DNA from: Inhella inkyongensis
GTDB lineage: Bacteria; Pseudomonadota; Gammaproteobacteria; Burkholderiales; Burkholderiaceae_C
Reading direction: 5' to 3'
Assembly: GCF_005952805.1 (NCBI RefSeq)
Contig: NZ_CP040709.1
Coordinates: 930,001 to 994,000, forward strand
Length of the DNA stretch: 64,000 nt
Shown: one piece after another, positions 1-9,142 of the stretch
How positions within the stretch are numbered: the first letter of the stretch is position 1
Layout: each line of letters starts with the position of its first letter
Notes under the pieces: model-generated
The model's input: the letters and a program-made list of their open reading frames with translations, nothing else
Database searches by the model: none
Told to the model about the DNA's origin: nothing
Program-made: the position numbers and the translations under genes

Positions 1-2311
1 TCCGCACCGTGCGCCCGGTGGGCGTTGGCGTGACCGAGGCCTGTTGCTGCTGACACTCGTCTTTGGCCTGGGTGTCAGCGCCCTGGGCCATGGCTCGATG
101 CGGGACGCCGAGGCCCTGCGGCAGCAGGAGCGCAGCAGCGCTGCGGCGCGCGAAATCGTGAGTCAGGTGGAGCGTGAGTTGACGCGCACGGTTGAGGCGG
201 TGCGCAACGCCGGCCTGATGGTGCAAAGCCATGACCAACTGCCGCGCGGCAGTTTTGTGCGCTATGCGCAACAGCTTGCCGTGGCCCTGCCTCCCATCAG
301 CCTGCTGGAGTGGCAACCGGTGGTGCAGCAGGCCGATCGAGAGACCTTCGAGCGCGAGGCCCGGGCTCAGGGCTTGGCGCACTACCGCATCGTCGAGCCC
401 GATGCATCGCAGACGCAGTGGTCGCCCGCCCCGGTGCGCGACCACTATGTTCCGGTGCTGTTTGCCTGGCCCGAGGCCGACGCCCCGCTGGGCTACAACC
501 TGGCCCCCGATGCCATGCGCATGGCGTCCAAGCTGCAATCGGCCCGCCTGGGTCGGCCGGTGGCTTCGGTCAGCTTCCCGCTCATCAAACGCGCCATCCA
601 GGGGCCGGCCATCAAGGGCTTTGCCATCAGTACCGCGGTCAAGGCGCATGGACCCGACGCGCCCGAAGCGGTGCGGGGCTATTTGGCCGCTGTCATCGAG
701 CTGCCGGCCCTGCTCCAGGCCGTGGGCGAGCAGGCCCAACGCGCACACATGAATCTATGGGTGTTTGAAGGGGATGAGCCGCGCGGGGCCCTGCTGTATA
801 CGAACCGGCCGGCGCAGCAGCCGGCCACCACCGGGGCGGCCCTGACGCTTGAGCGGCGTCACACCGTGAACGTGGCGGAGCGCAGTTGGAGCTTGCTGCT
901 TCAGCCCCAGGATGCCTTTTTGGGCCGGGCGGATCGGCAAGCCCAGGGCCTGCTGGTCTTGGGCCTGTTGGCCACCGCCTTGCTCACTTATGCCCTTTGG
1001 CGCGCACAGCGCGAACGGGCCGCCGCCCATGCCTCGCAGGAGACCATGCGAGGCGAGCGGGAGCGACTGGCCAATGTGTTGGACGGGACCCAGGCCGCCA
1101 CCTGGGAAGCGGACTTGATCCACCGGGTCTACCACGTCAACACGCAGTGGCAGCGCCTGGGCGGGCACGAGCCCGGCAGCTACCGGCCCGGGCCGGACTA
1201 CCACTGGGAGCAGGACTGCCACCCTGAGGACATCCCACGCGTGCGCCAGGCCCTGGAACGGCATTTCAAGGGCGAGGCCGAGCGTTATGAGATCGAGTAC
1301 CGCCATCGCCACCTGACGCGAGGCTGGGTCTGGGCCCAGGCGCGTGGCAGGTTGCTCGCGCGCACTCCCGAAGGCCTGCCTTGGATCATGGCCGGAACCC
1401 TGCTGGATATTGACGCGCGCAAGGCGGCAGAGGCCCGCATCCTGGAGCTCAACAGCACCTTGGAAGCCCGGGTGGCCGAGCGGGGTGCGGAGTTGGAGCG
1501 GGCGCTGGAGGCGCTGCGCGAGTCGCGCGAGGAACTGGCCCATGCCGATACCCGCGCCACCTTGCACACAGTGATGGCCAGCGCCGCGCACGAACTGCAG
1601 ACCCCCTTGGGCAACAGCTTGATCTGCACCCAGAACCTGGTGGATCAGACGCGTGAATTTGAGGGGCGACTGGCCGCTGGCGACTTGCGTCGCAGCGAGC
1701 TGCGCCACTTCGTGGATCAGGTGGGCGACAACGCCAGTCTGGCGGCCCGCAATCTGGCCCGGGCGGCCGAGCTGGTGGATCGGTTCCGCCAAGTGGCCGC
1801 CGATCAGGGCAGCGAGCAGCGCCGGGTGTTCGACTTGGCCACTCTGGTGGAGGAGTTGATCGACACCTTGGCCCCGACCCAGCGCCGCCTGCCGCACCGG
1901 GTGGAGTGCGCGATTGCCCCCGGCATCGCAATGGACAGCTACCCCGGGCCGCTGGGGCAGGTGCTGATCAATCTGATCAACAACGCCAATCTGCATGCAT
2001 TTGGGCCGGAGCAGGCCGGACTGCTGCGCATCGAGGCGCAGCCTGAGGCGGATGGGGTGCTGATGACCGTGCGCGACAACGGCCGGGGGATGGACGCGAC
2101 GACCTTGAAGCGCCTGTTCGAGCCCTACTTCAGTACCCGCATTGGCGCCGGGGGTACGGGGCTGGGCATGACCATCGTGGACACCCTGGTGCGCAAGACC
2201 CTGGGCGGGCAACTGGCGGTGCACAGCGAGGTGGGCGTGGGCACCGTCGTCACCCTGCGATTGCCCCGGCGCGCGCCCGAGCGGCCCGCGTCGAACCCAG
2301 CCGCGTCCTAG
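1..2311 (+). CDS. Membrane sensor histidine kinase, CHASE-PAS-HisKA-HATPase (5' end cut by window)
   Basis: The reading frame is open to the window edge, so the true start lies upstream; the first start codon inside the window is TTG at 44. A membrane helix comes first (LLLTLVFGLGVSALG), then a CHASE-type extracellular domain to about residue 290 counted from 44, a second helix (LLVLGLLATALLTYALW), a PAS/PAC region at about 335-465 and a short coiled coil. The kinase core shows an H-box (AAHELQTPLG), N-box (NLINNAN), G1 (DNGRGM), F-box (FEPYF) and G2 (GGTGLGM). It should sense an external ligand and pass phosphate to a response regulator, which is not encoded next to it. No receiver is fused. 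Its stop codon overlaps the stop of the convergent hydrolase gene. Confidence 0.9.
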   Translation, partial: PHRAPGGRWRDRGLLLLTLVFGLGVSALGHGSMRDAEALRQQERSSAAAREIVSQVERELTRTVEAVRNAGLMVQSHDQLPRGSFVRYAQQLAVALPPISLLEWQPVVQQADRETFEREARAQGLAHYRIVEPDASQTQWSPAPVRDHYVPVLFAWPEADAPLGYNLAPDAMRMASKLQSARLGRPVASVSFPLIKRAIQGPAIKGFAISTAVKAHGPDAPEAVRGYLAAVIELPALLQAVGEQAQRAHMNLWVFEGDEPRGALLYTNRPAQQPATTGAALTLERRHTVNVAERSWSLLLQPQDAFLGRADRQAQGLLVLGLLATALLTYALWRAQRERAAAHASQETMRGERERLANVLDGTQAATWEADLIHRVYHVNTQWQRLGGHEPGSYRPGPDYHWEQDCHPEDIPRVRQALERHFKGEAERYEIEYRHRHLTRGWVWAQARGRLLARTPEGLPWIMAGTLLDIDARKAAEARILELNSTLEARVAERGAELERALEALRESREELAHADTRATLHTVMASAAHELQTPLGNSLICTQNLVDQTREFEGRLAAGDLRRSELRHFVDQVGDNASLAARNLARAAELVDRFRQVAADQGSEQRRVFDLATLVEELIDTLAPTQRRLPHRVECAIAPGIAMDSYPGPLGQVLINLINNANLHAFGPEQAGLLRIEAQPEADGVLMTVRDNGRGMDATTLKRLFEPYFSTRIGAGGTGLGMTIVDTLVRKTLGGQLAVHSEVGVGTVVTLRLPRRAPERPASNPAAS

Positions 2312-3153
2312 GCCGCGATGAATTCGCGCAGCACCCGCAGCGTGGTCTGCGGGTCGTCGCGCCAGGGGCCGTGGCCCACGCCGGGGAAGCGATGGAAGCG
2401 CACCCATTGGGCTGGAAGTGCCGCCACGATCTCTTCGGCGTCTTCGATGGGCGTCACCGGGTCCTGCTCACCGGCCATCACCAGCACCGGGCACTGGGCC
2501 TTGGCCAGGCCGGGGCGCAGGTCCATGGTCTGCTGCTCGCCGCCGGCGCTCTCAAACAGGATCTCGGGCCGAAACACCATCCAGCCTGAGGTATCGGTGT
2601 CTTTGGGGCGGGTGTTGTAGAGGTGGCGGCAGTGCTGCTCATAGAGCGCCCAGGTGGCGGCATTGGGCTGGCCCCAGAAGGCCGCGCTGGCGGCGCCGGC
2701 CTGCGGTCCGCCCAGGCGCTCGAACCAGGCGTTCTTGCGCGCCAGCCCGAAGTGGTGTGAGGTGCTGGAGAGGATCACCGCCCGCGCATGCGCGGGGTGG
2801 CGCTCGATATAGCGCTGCGCCACGAAGCCACCAAAGCTCTGGCCCAGCACGATGGGCTTTTCGATGCCGAGGGCCGTACACAGCCGCACCACATCGTCGG
2901 CAAAGGTGTCCAGGGTCCACTCGCTCGCCGGCCGCGTGTCGCTGCGGCCATGGCCGCGCTGGTCGTAATAGACGATCTGCGCCAGGTCGGCCAGCTGCGA
3001 GAAGAAGGGCCGAAAGCCCGTGTGATCAAAACCCGGCCCGCCGTGGATCAACACCAGGGTGGGCTTTTCACGCAACCGCGGCCCATCAGGCACCCAGCCC
3101 AGACCTTCAATGTCGACGAACAGACGGACATGGGGTTCGATGGCGATGCGCAT
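2308..3153 (-). CDS. Alpha/beta hydrolase (proline iminopeptidase-like)
   Basis: A 281-aa cytosolic alpha/beta-hydrolase-fold protein. The oxyanion region (LVLIHGGPGFDH) resembles the HGGPG motif of proline iminopeptidases. The nucleophile elbow is GQSFGG (Ser about 106), the late acid is in GEQDPVTP and the catalytic His in GVGHGPW. No signal peptide is visible. The HGGPG motif favours an S33-type peptidase or esterase, but the substrate cannot be read from sequence. The gene stands alone and is convergent with the sensor kinase, the two stop codons overlapping. Confidence 0.85.
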   Translation of the reverse strand: MRIAIEPHVRLFVDIEGLGWVPDGPRLREKPTLVLIHGGPGFDHTGFRPFFSQLADLAQIVYYDQRGHGRSDTRPASEWTLDTFADDVVRLCTALGIEKPIVLGQSFGGFVAQRYIERHPAHARAVILSSTSHHFGLARKNAWFERLGGPQAGAASAAFWGQPNAATWALYEQHCRHLYNTRPKDTDTSGWMVFRPEILFESAGGEQQTMDLRPGLAKAQCPVLVMAGEQDPVTPIEDAEEIVAALPAQWVRFHRFPGVGHGPWRDDPQTTLRVLREFIAA

Positions 3154-3272
3154 AGTGGGGCGGGTGGTGGCAAGGGCTGAAGTGTCTCAGCCTGGGGCGG
3201 CTGAGGCGGGTTGTTGCGGGGGCCTTTGGGTCAGCGCTGGGCGTACAAAGCGAGCTGAACCGAGTACATGCC

Positions 3273-4115
3273 ATGTCACCTCGATCGCCCCGATTCGCAT
3301 CCGGCATCGCCGGGTTCTTGCTCATGCTGGCTGCGGGCGCTCACGCGGGCTGCTCGCGCGAGCTCCTGGTGCCGGTGTCGGCGATGGGTCTGATGGTGAC
3401 GGTGCAGCAGGATCGGGTCGGCGGTGCCTTCGTTGAGCTGCTCAATGATGTGGGGCGTCAGGCGGGCTGCACGTTCCGCTTCCAGCCCGTGCCGCGCGCC
3501 CGGCAGGAAATGCTCTTCCTGGCGCGGCGCTCGGACTTGCTGCTGCCGGCGCAGCGCACGGAGCTTCGCGATCCCTTTGGGCAGCATGTGGCCCTGCTGC
3601 AGGTGCGCCCTACCTTGGTGGCCTTGCGTCCGTTGCCACAGGCCGTGACCACGGCCGCGAGTCTGATTGCAGAAGGCAGTTTGCGTGTGGCGGTGCTGCG
3701 GGGCGTGGACAACGGGCCGGCCTATCGTGAGCTTCAGAGCCAGCTGAAGCAACGCGATCGACTGGTCGTTGAGGCGGATGTCGTCGGCGTGGTGCGCGCG
3801 CTGCGCGATGGTCTGGCCGACGCGGCCTTGATGAATCCTGTGATCCTGCAGGGTCAGCTCATGCAAGCGGAACAGGCTGAGTTGCGCACGTTGGCGCGGC
3901 AGCTCAGTGCCAGGCCCTTGGCGGAGCTGGACTGGCAGCCGTCGGGCATCTATCTGGCGCTGGAGCCCCTGGGTGGCGCCGATCGCCAGTTGCTGGCGCA
4001 GGCCTTGGGCAGTACCGGCGCGCGCCAACGGCTTTGGCGCCTGCTGCGCGAGCGCTATCCGGGGCCGCTGCTGGAGGCGGGCTACCGCCCCATCCCGGAC
4101 GGCGCTGCCCACTGA
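3273..4115 (+). CDS. Periplasmic solute-binding-fold protein (family 3-like), orphan
   Basis: A 280-aa protein with an N-terminal signal peptide (GIAGFLLMLAAGAHAG). The rest resembles the type-2 periplasmic binding fold of bacterial extracellular solute-binding protein family 3, as judged from phrases such as LLNDVGRQAGCTFRFQPVPRARQEMLF and the late region on receptor turnover. No ABC permease or ATPase lies nearby, so it may be a stand-alone sensor or binding protein, not a transport component. It is one of four such orphans in this window. Ligand unknown. It is convergent with the beta-lactamase gene. Confidence 0.7.
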   Translation: MSPRSPRFASGIAGFLLMLAAGAHAGCSRELLVPVSAMGLMVTVQQDRVGGAFVELLNDVGRQAGCTFRFQPVPRARQEMLFLARRSDLLLPAQRTELRDPFGQHVALLQVRPTLVALRPLPQAVTTAASLIAEGSLRVAVLRGVDNGPAYRELQSQLKQRDRLVVEADVVGVVRALRDGLADAALMNPVILQGQLMQAEQAELRTLARQLSARPLAELDWQPSGIYLALEPLGGADRQLLAQALGSTGARQRLWRLLRERYPGPLLEAGYRPIPDGAAH

Positions 4116-4140
4116 GCATGGGCCGGCGGCGCTGCGTCGC

Positions 4141-5070
4141 TCAAGCGGCTCCAGCTTGAATCGCCCGCCCCGCCAAGCGCCCCACCTCCGCCAGCACCGC
4201 CTTGAAGTCCTCGCGGATGTGATCGCTGCCCTGCGCCGGGGCGGCGTAGTAGGCGCTCAGCACCCAGGGCGTGCGGCCGGGCGGCCAGATGACGGCCACG
4301 TCGTTGATCTGGTCGGGCATGCTCGGGTGCAGGCCGGTGCCGGTCTTGTCACCCACCACCCAAGCTTCGGGCAGGCCGGCGCGCAGGCGGTCCAGGCCGG
4401 TTTCGGTGTCCTTCATCCAGCGCTGAAGGCGCGTGCGGCTGGCCGGTTTCAGCACGTCGCCCAGCACCCAATGCGCAGCGCTGCGGGCCATCGCGGCGGG
4501 GCTGGTGGTGTCGCGCACTTCGCCGGGCGGCACGCGGTTCATCTCAGGCTCCCAGCGGTCGATGCGGGTCACGGCGTCGCCTTGCTCGCGCAGGGCCTGA
4601 GTCAAGGCGGCCGGCCCGCCCAGGCGGCGCAGCAGCAGGTTGGCGGCCATGTTGTCGCTGGTCTTTTGCGTCGCCTCGGCCAGTGCGCCGAGCACCATGC
4701 CGCCGTGCTTCTTGTGCGCCTGGGTCACAGGCGCGTGGGGCACCCACGGGGTGCGACCAAAGGCCTGCCAGTCGTGCAGGCGCAGCCGCCCTTGGTCGGA
4801 CTGGCGCAGCACCTCGGCGGCCAACAGCAGCTTGAAGGTGGAGCACAGCGCGAAGCGCTCGTCCAGGCGGTGGCCGCTCACGGCGCCGCTGGCGGTGTCC
4901 AGCAGGGCCACACCCAGGCGGCCGCCGTGCTGCTGCTCCAGGGCCGCCACGGCGGTGCTGAAGGCGTCGGTCGCTGCGCGGGCGGGGCCGCCCATGCCGG
5001 TGAGGCCGACCAGCCCCAGGCCGGCAGCGGTTGTCAGCCATTGGCGGCGCTTGCCCATAATTTGATTCAT
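4141..5070 (-). CDS. Class A beta-lactamase with Tat-type signal
   Basis: Hydrolyses beta-lactam antibiotics in the periplasm. The class A motifs are all present: STFK (nucleophile Ser and Lys73), SDN (Ser130 loop), EPEMN (Glu166/Asn170 omega loop) and KTGTG (Lys234 box). The N-terminus KRRQWLTTAAGLGLVGL looks like a twin-arginine signal with an ARA cleavage site. The longer open frame runs into the divergent regulator and is spurious; ATG at 5070 was chosen because a GGGGGA sequence lies just upstream on the minus strand, with ATG 5058 as an alternative. It is about 309 aa, normal for class A. It is divergent from an AmpR-like LysR gene, which suggests inducible expression. Confidence 0.93.
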   Translation of the reverse strand: MNQIMGKRRQWLTTAAGLGLVGLTGMGGPARAATDAFSTAVAALEQQHGGRLGVALLDTASGAVSGHRLDERFALCSTFKLLLAAEVLRQSDQGRLRLHDWQAFGRTPWVPHAPVTQAHKKHGGMVLGALAEATQKTSDNMAANLLLRRLGGPAALTQALREQGDAVTRIDRWEPEMNRVPPGEVRDTTSPAAMARSAAHWVLGDVLKPASRTRLQRWMKDTETGLDRLRAGLPEAWVVGDKTGTGLHPSMPDQINDVAVIWPPGRTPWVLSAYYAAPAQGSDHIREDFKAVLAEVGRLAGRAIQAGAA

Positions 5071-5154
5071 CGATTTCCCCCGGGGGAGTTGGCGAGGAGG
5101 CGGATTCTTCCCATGAGGATCCCGCCGCGCCAACGAGACTTTTTGTGGGGCTGT

Positions 5155-5173
5155 ATTAGTTTTTCTCATGAAT
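5155..5173. promoter_or_regulatory. Putative LysR/AmpR-type operator in bla-regulator intergenic region
   Basis: The 97-bp divergent spacer ends with an AT-rich patch unlike its GC-rich surroundings: ATTAG, five T and CTCATGAAT, with ATT/AAT ends and a T-N11-A pair. ATTAG/CTAAT half-sites are typical of the GcvA/AmpR branch of LysR regulators. The patch overlaps the regulator's start codon, so it could mediate both bla activation and autorepression. The inverted repeat is imperfect. Confidence 0.35.
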
Positions 5174-6034
5174 CTGCATCCCTTCTCGCTCAACGCCCTG
5201 CGCGCCTTCGAGGCCGCGGCGCGGCTCTTGAGCTTCACCCAGGCGGCCAAGGAGTTGTGCGTCACCCAGGCCGCCATCAGCCACCAGATCAAGACCTTGG
5301 AGGGGCAGCTCGGTCGTGCGCTCTTTCTGCGTGGCCCGCGCAGCCTGCAACTGACGGACGAGGGCCTGCTGCTGGCCCCGGCCCTGCGCGCCGCCTTCGA
5401 AGCCATGGCCCAGGCCCTGGACCGGGTGCGCGAGGCCGGGCCGCCCGAGGTGCTGAGCCTGGGCGTGGTGGGCACCTTCGCGCAAGGCCTGCTGCTGGAG
5501 CGCCTGGGTCGCTTTGAGGCCTTGCATCCGCGCATCGAGCTGCGGCTGCAGACGCACAACAACCGCATGGATCCCACCAGCGAGGCCCTGGACGCCACCA
5601 TCCGCTTCGGCGACGGGCTGTGGCGCAGCCAGGCGGCAGTCAAGCTGCTGGATGCGCCGCTCAGCGCGCTGTGCAGCCCGGCCTTGGCGGCCGGACTCAC
5701 GCGGCCCGATGAGCTGCGGGGGCGCACGCTGCTGCGGTCCTTCCGCGCCGGCGACTGGGAGGCCTGGGGCAAGGTCGCCGGGGCCGGGCCTTTGCGGGCG
5801 CGCGGGCCGCAGTTCGACAGCTCGGTGCTGATGGTGCAGGCCGCCCTGCAGGGCCTGGGCGTGGCGTTGGCGCCGCCGCGCCTGTTCCAGCGCGAGCTGC
5901 GCCTGGGCCAGCTGGTGCAACCCTTTGCCGCCACGGTAGACACCGGGGCCTACTGGCTCTGCCGACCCAGCAGCCGGCCGGCCTCGGCGGCCCTGCAGGC
6001 TTTCGAGACCTGGCTGCGCACCGAGCTCGGCTGA
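5168..6034 (+). CDS. LysR-family regulator, AmpR/GcvA-like, divergent from beta-lactamase
   Basis: A 288-aa LysR-type transcription factor. The N-terminal winged helix (LNALRAFEAAARLLSFTQAAKELCVTQ, then AAISHQIKTLEGQLG) is very close to AmpR/GcvA proteins, and the effector domain follows from about residue 90. Divergent pairing with a class A beta-lactamase gene is the classical ampR arrangement, where cell-wall fragments convert the regulator to an activator. The assignment to the bla gene rests on position and subfamily resemblance. The start ATG at 5168 matches the family N-terminus. Confidence 0.88.
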   Translation: MNLHPFSLNALRAFEAAARLLSFTQAAKELCVTQAAISHQIKTLEGQLGRALFLRGPRSLQLTDEGLLLAPALRAAFEAMAQALDRVREAGPPEVLSLGVVGTFAQGLLLERLGRFEALHPRIELRLQTHNNRMDPTSEALDATIRFGDGLWRSQAAVKLLDAPLSALCSPALAAGLTRPDELRGRTLLRSFRAGDWEAWGKVAGAGPLRARGPQFDSSVLMVQAALQGLGVALAPPRLFQRELRLGQLVQPFAATVDTGAYWLCRPSSRPASAALQAFETWLRTELG

Positions 6035-6075
6035 TACTGGAGCCCTCGCAAGCCTTTGCACCAAGGACATTGCCC

Positions 6076-7365
6076 TTGCTCAGCAGCCTGATCCTCATTG
6101 CCCTGCTCATCGCCGCCTCGGCCTTTTTCGCGATGGCCGAGCTGTCGCTCGCGGCCTCACGCCGGCTCAAGCTGCAGCAGCTGGCCGATGAGGGCGAGGC
6201 GCGTGCCGCGCGGGTCTTGCAAGTGCAGGAGCAGCCGGGTCACTACTTCACGGTGATCCAGATCGGGGTCAACACCGTGGCCATCCTGGGCGGTGTGGTG
6301 GGCGAGGGCGCGCTGACGCCTTATTTCGACGCCCTGCTGCGGCCCTGGCTGGGCCCGGAGCGCGCGGCCCAGGCGGGCTTTGGCCTGTCATTCGCGCTCG
6401 TGACCACGGCCTTCATCGTGCTGGCCGATCTGCTGCCCAAGCGCCTGTCCATGAACGAGCCCGAGCGCGTGGCCATGAAGCTGATCGCGCCCATGGCCGC
6501 GCTGACGCTGGCGCTGCGCCCGCTGGCGGCGGGCTTCAATGCGGTGGTGGATGCGTTGATTCGTTTGCTGGGCCGGCCCGAGCGGCCGGACAACCGCATC
6601 ACCGCTGGCGACATCCTGGCCCTGACCGAGGCCGGCCACGCCGCCGGCGTGGTGGCGGATGCCGAGCAGCAGGTGATCGAGAACGTGTTCGAGCTCGACA
6701 CCCGCACGGTGGAGAGCGCCATGACCTCGCGCGAGCGCATCGTTTACTTCGCGCTGGACGACGACGAGGCCCTGGTGCGCACCCGCATCGCCGAGTCGCC
6801 GCATTCCACCTATCTGGTGTGCGAAGACGAGATTGACCGGGTGGTGGGCTATGTGGACGCCACCGATCTGTTCCAGCGCGTGCTGCGCAACGAGCCCATC
6901 AGCTTCCGCGCCGACCCCAGCCTGATCAAGCGGGTGTTGATGGTGCCCGACCGCCTGACCCTGGGCGAGGTGCTGGGTCAGTTCCGCCAGGCGCACGAGG
7001 ACTTTGCGGTCATCGTCAACGAATACAGCCTGGTGGTGGGCGTGATCACGCTCAACGATGTGATGAGCACGGTGATGGGCAGCCTGGTCAACACGGCTGA
7101 TGAAGAGCAGCAGATCGTGCGCCGCGAGGACGGCAGCTTCCTGGCCGATGGCATCACGCCGGTGCCTGATCTGCAGCGTGCGCTGGGCCTGGATGAGATG
7201 CCCCATGCCGGCCAGTACGACACCCTGGCCGGCTTCCTGATGGTGATGCTGCGCCGCATCCCCAAGCGCACCGATGCGGTGGAGTGGGGCGGTTGGCGCT
7301 TTGAGGTGGTGGACGTGGACAGCCACCGCGTGGATCAGGTCATGATCACGCGGCTGCCTGCCTGA
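6076..7365 (+). CDS. CNNM-type (DUF21) membrane protein with CBS pair and CorC/HlyC domain
   Basis: An integral membrane protein of the CNNM/CorC-HlyC family (YtfL-like), often described as a hemolysin-like or cation-efflux protein. The DUF21 membrane domain covers about residues 1-180, beginning with a helix LILIALLIAASAFFAMAELSLAASR. A CBS-domain pair spans about 200-330 and the C-terminal CorC_HlyC domain about 345-430. TTG at 6076 is preferred because AAGGA ends 8 nt upstream; the TTG at 6070 is too close to it. Transported ion unknown, Mg2+ being the usual suggestion. The 3' end overlaps the convergent M14 gene by 20 nt. Confidence 0.88.
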   Translation: MLSSLILIALLIAASAFFAMAELSLAASRRLKLQQLADEGEARAARVLQVQEQPGHYFTVIQIGVNTVAILGGVVGEGALTPYFDALLRPWLGPERAAQAGFGLSFALVTTAFIVLADLLPKRLSMNEPERVAMKLIAPMAALTLALRPLAAGFNAVVDALIRLLGRPERPDNRITAGDILALTEAGHAAGVVADAEQQVIENVFELDTRTVESAMTSRERIVYFALDDDEALVRTRIAESPHSTYLVCEDEIDRVVGYVDATDLFQRVLRNEPISFRADPSLIKRVLMVPDRLTLGEVLGQFRQAHEDFAVIVNEYSLVVGVITLNDVMSTVMGSLVNTADEEQQIVRREDGSFLADGITPVPDLQRALGLDEMPHAGQYDTLAGFLMVMLRRIPKRTDAVEWGGWRFEVVDVDSHRVDQVMITRLPA

Positions 7366-8317
7366 CTCTTTCCTTCAGCAGATAGTCGATCGCGGCGTTG
7401 ATCGTCGCGACCTGCGCGGCGTTGCACTGCGCCGGGCTGGCCGTGGCGCTGTCGGGGTAGACCTCGGTGGTGCTGACCCAGCGCGCCGCCGTCATGCTGC
7501 CGCACAGGCCCAGTTCGCGTTTGGCGTAGTGGATGACGCCCGGCTGCTGCAGCGGCGCCCCGATCAGGCAGCCGTCGGCGTCAGGCTTGGCGATGTGGGT
7601 GACCTGGGCCACGGCGGCAATCAGCGCGGCCTGGAACGCGGGCTCCGGGCGTTCGCCGTCGGCCACCAGGTAGAAGCCGTCCGGGATGGCATGCCACTCG
7701 AAGGCCAGACCATCGCGGGCGGCCTTGGCCGGGCCGAACTCGCTGGCGTCGGTGTCGGTGGTCTCGTGCAGATCGATGTGCAGGTCGATTTGGGGGCCAT
7801 TACGCGGCGCCTGGGCCGCCACGCAAGCCATGGCCAGGGCCGACTCCTGCGCCGGGCTGTCGGCCCGGAACTGCCGGTTCGGGTCCAGGGCTTCGGGGTT
7901 CCAGCGGTTGATGGTTTCATAGCCCCAGGGGCTGATGGCAGGCAGCAGCAAGAGGTTCACCGCCTCGGCGTGGCGCGCAAAGTCCTCGCGCAGCCACTGC
8001 AGCGCGCCCTGCACGCCGCTGGTCTCGTAGCCATGCACGCCACCGGTTACCAGCACGGTCGGGCGGTCGGCGCGCCAGTCGCGGCTGCGCACGGCCACCA
8101 AGGGGAAGACGCCCTGGCCCAGCGCGCGGTAGTCCAGCTGGCCGTACTCAAAAACTTCCGCCTGCGCCGGCAGCGTGGCGCGCAAGGGGGCAAGCACCTC
8201 CTGCTCGTAACTGCGCTGGCGGCGCTGGTTCGCCAGCCAGGCGGCTCTTTCGGCGGCGCCCCAGGGGGTGCCGGGGGTGCCGATGGGATAGGGGGGCAGG
8301 GGGGCTTGAGAAGTCAT
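7346..8317 (-). CDS. M14-type metallohydrolase (succinylglutamate desuccinylase/aspartoacylase-like)
   Basis: A roughly 323-aa zinc hydrolase. The zinc-ligand motif GVHGYET and the later DLHIDLHETTD are those of the M14 / AstE-AspA superfamily. NRQFRADSP between them fits the substrate-binding Asn-Arg pair. It probably cleaves an acyl-amino acid or a small peptide; no arginine succinyltransferase genes are nearby, so an AstE role is not supported. ATG at 8317 is preferred over an in-frame TTG at 8362 that would leave only 3 nt after the upstream SRAP gene. It may be co-transcribed with that gene. Confidence 0.8.
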   Translation of the reverse strand: MTSQAPLPPYPIGTPGTPWGAAERAAWLANQRRQRSYEQEVLAPLRATLPAQAEVFEYGQLDYRALGQGVFPLVAVRSRDWRADRPTVLVTGGVHGYETSGVQGALQWLREDFARHAEAVNLLLLPAISPWGYETINRWNPEALDPNRQFRADSPAQESALAMACVAAQAPRNGPQIDLHIDLHETTDTDASEFGPAKAARDGLAFEWHAIPDGFYLVADGERPEPAFQAALIAAVAQVTHIAKPDADGCLIGAPLQQPGVIHYAKRELGLCGSMTAARWVSTTEVYPDSATASPAQCNAAQVATINAAIDYLLKERVRQAAA

Positions 8318-8365
8318 GGGGATGGACGGAAGAAAAAGGGCTTTGGGCGCCGCGCGCGGCAAGGC

Positions 8366-9007
8366 TCAGAGGGGCTGTCCCACCAGGCCGGCATCATCCG
8401 GCGCGCGCAGCAAGGCGGTGGCTTGGTCCAGCGGCGCGTGCAGCCAGCGGTCCAGGTCCTGCGGTTCCAGCACCACCACGCTGCGCTTGTCCTGGGCCTC
8501 GGGGGGGAGCTTGGGGTCGGGCTTGTGCATGCGGCGCATCAGAGGGTGGTGGTCGGCATTCACCGTCAGCATGGTGTAGACGGGGATGCGCGCGCCGCTG
8601 CTCGGGTCGATGGCCGTGCTCCACAAGCCGGCCAGGCTCAGGGGCTCGCCGTCGGCGCGCCGAAAGCGCCACCACACGCAGCGCCCGCTCTCCCAGCAGG
8701 GCTCGTCAAAGCTCAGGGCAGGGATGATGCAGCGCTGGCCCTGGGCCCAGGGGCGGCGTGAAGTGGCGCGGGTCTCGACGCCCTCGCGCCGTGCGTTGCT
8801 GGTGGCGTAGCGCTTGTCAAAGGGCAGCAGGGCCCAAGGCCCGACGAGCAGCTCGCGCGCCAGTTCCGCCTGCTGGGCCGCGCGGATGAAGGGTCCGTTC
8901 TGGCGCGGAAACACCTCAGCCGGCCAGAGTGCGGGCGGGTTGTGGCGGCCGATGTGCCAGAAGCGCTCCAGCGCGGCCATGTCGGGGGGGATGTAGCGGG
9001 TGCACAT
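8366..9007 (-). CDS. SRAP-domain protein (YedK/HMCES family)
   Basis: A 213-aa SOS-response-associated peptidase-type protein that crosslinks to abasic sites in single-stranded DNA and shields them. The start MCTRY places the catalytic Cys at position 2, which fixes the start at 9007; the longer frame upstream is not coding. Conserved elements include an N-rich segment (KRYATSNARREGVET), the ALSFDEPCWE stretch and the histidine-bearing HHPLMRRM. No LexA box was recognised in the divergent spacer to the phosphodiesterase gene. It lies 48 nt upstream of the M14 hydrolase gene. Confidence 0.9.
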   Translation of the reverse strand: MCTRYIPPDMAALERFWHIGRHNPPALWPAEVFPRQNGPFIRAAQQAELARELLVGPWALLPFDKRYATSNARREGVETRATSRRPWAQGQRCIIPALSFDEPCWESGRCVWWRFRRADGEPLSLAGLWSTAIDPSSGARIPVYTMLTVNADHHPLMRRMHKPDPKLPPEAQDKRSVVVLEPQDLDRWLHAPLDQATALLRAPDDAGLVGQPL

Positions 9008-9142
9008 GGGCGTGCATTCTGGTCTGCCATGGGACGGGGCAGGCGCTGCGCCGCGCTCTGTCACTGGGCCTTCATGGCCTTGACACCCACGCTGCCTAGG
9101 CTGCGCAGCGTCGCGGCGTGGACCGCATTCCTCTCTTCCCCA

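Noticed and set aside
755..2407. 550-codon antisense frame opposite the first sensor kinase
   Set aside because: Gln/Gly/Leu-rich shadow of the kinase's plus-strand codons; no domain visible.
4141..5943. 600-codon minus-strand frame covering the beta-lactamase and the LysR gene
   Set aside because: Only the part from 5070 downward is coding; the N-terminal half is antisense to the LysR gene.
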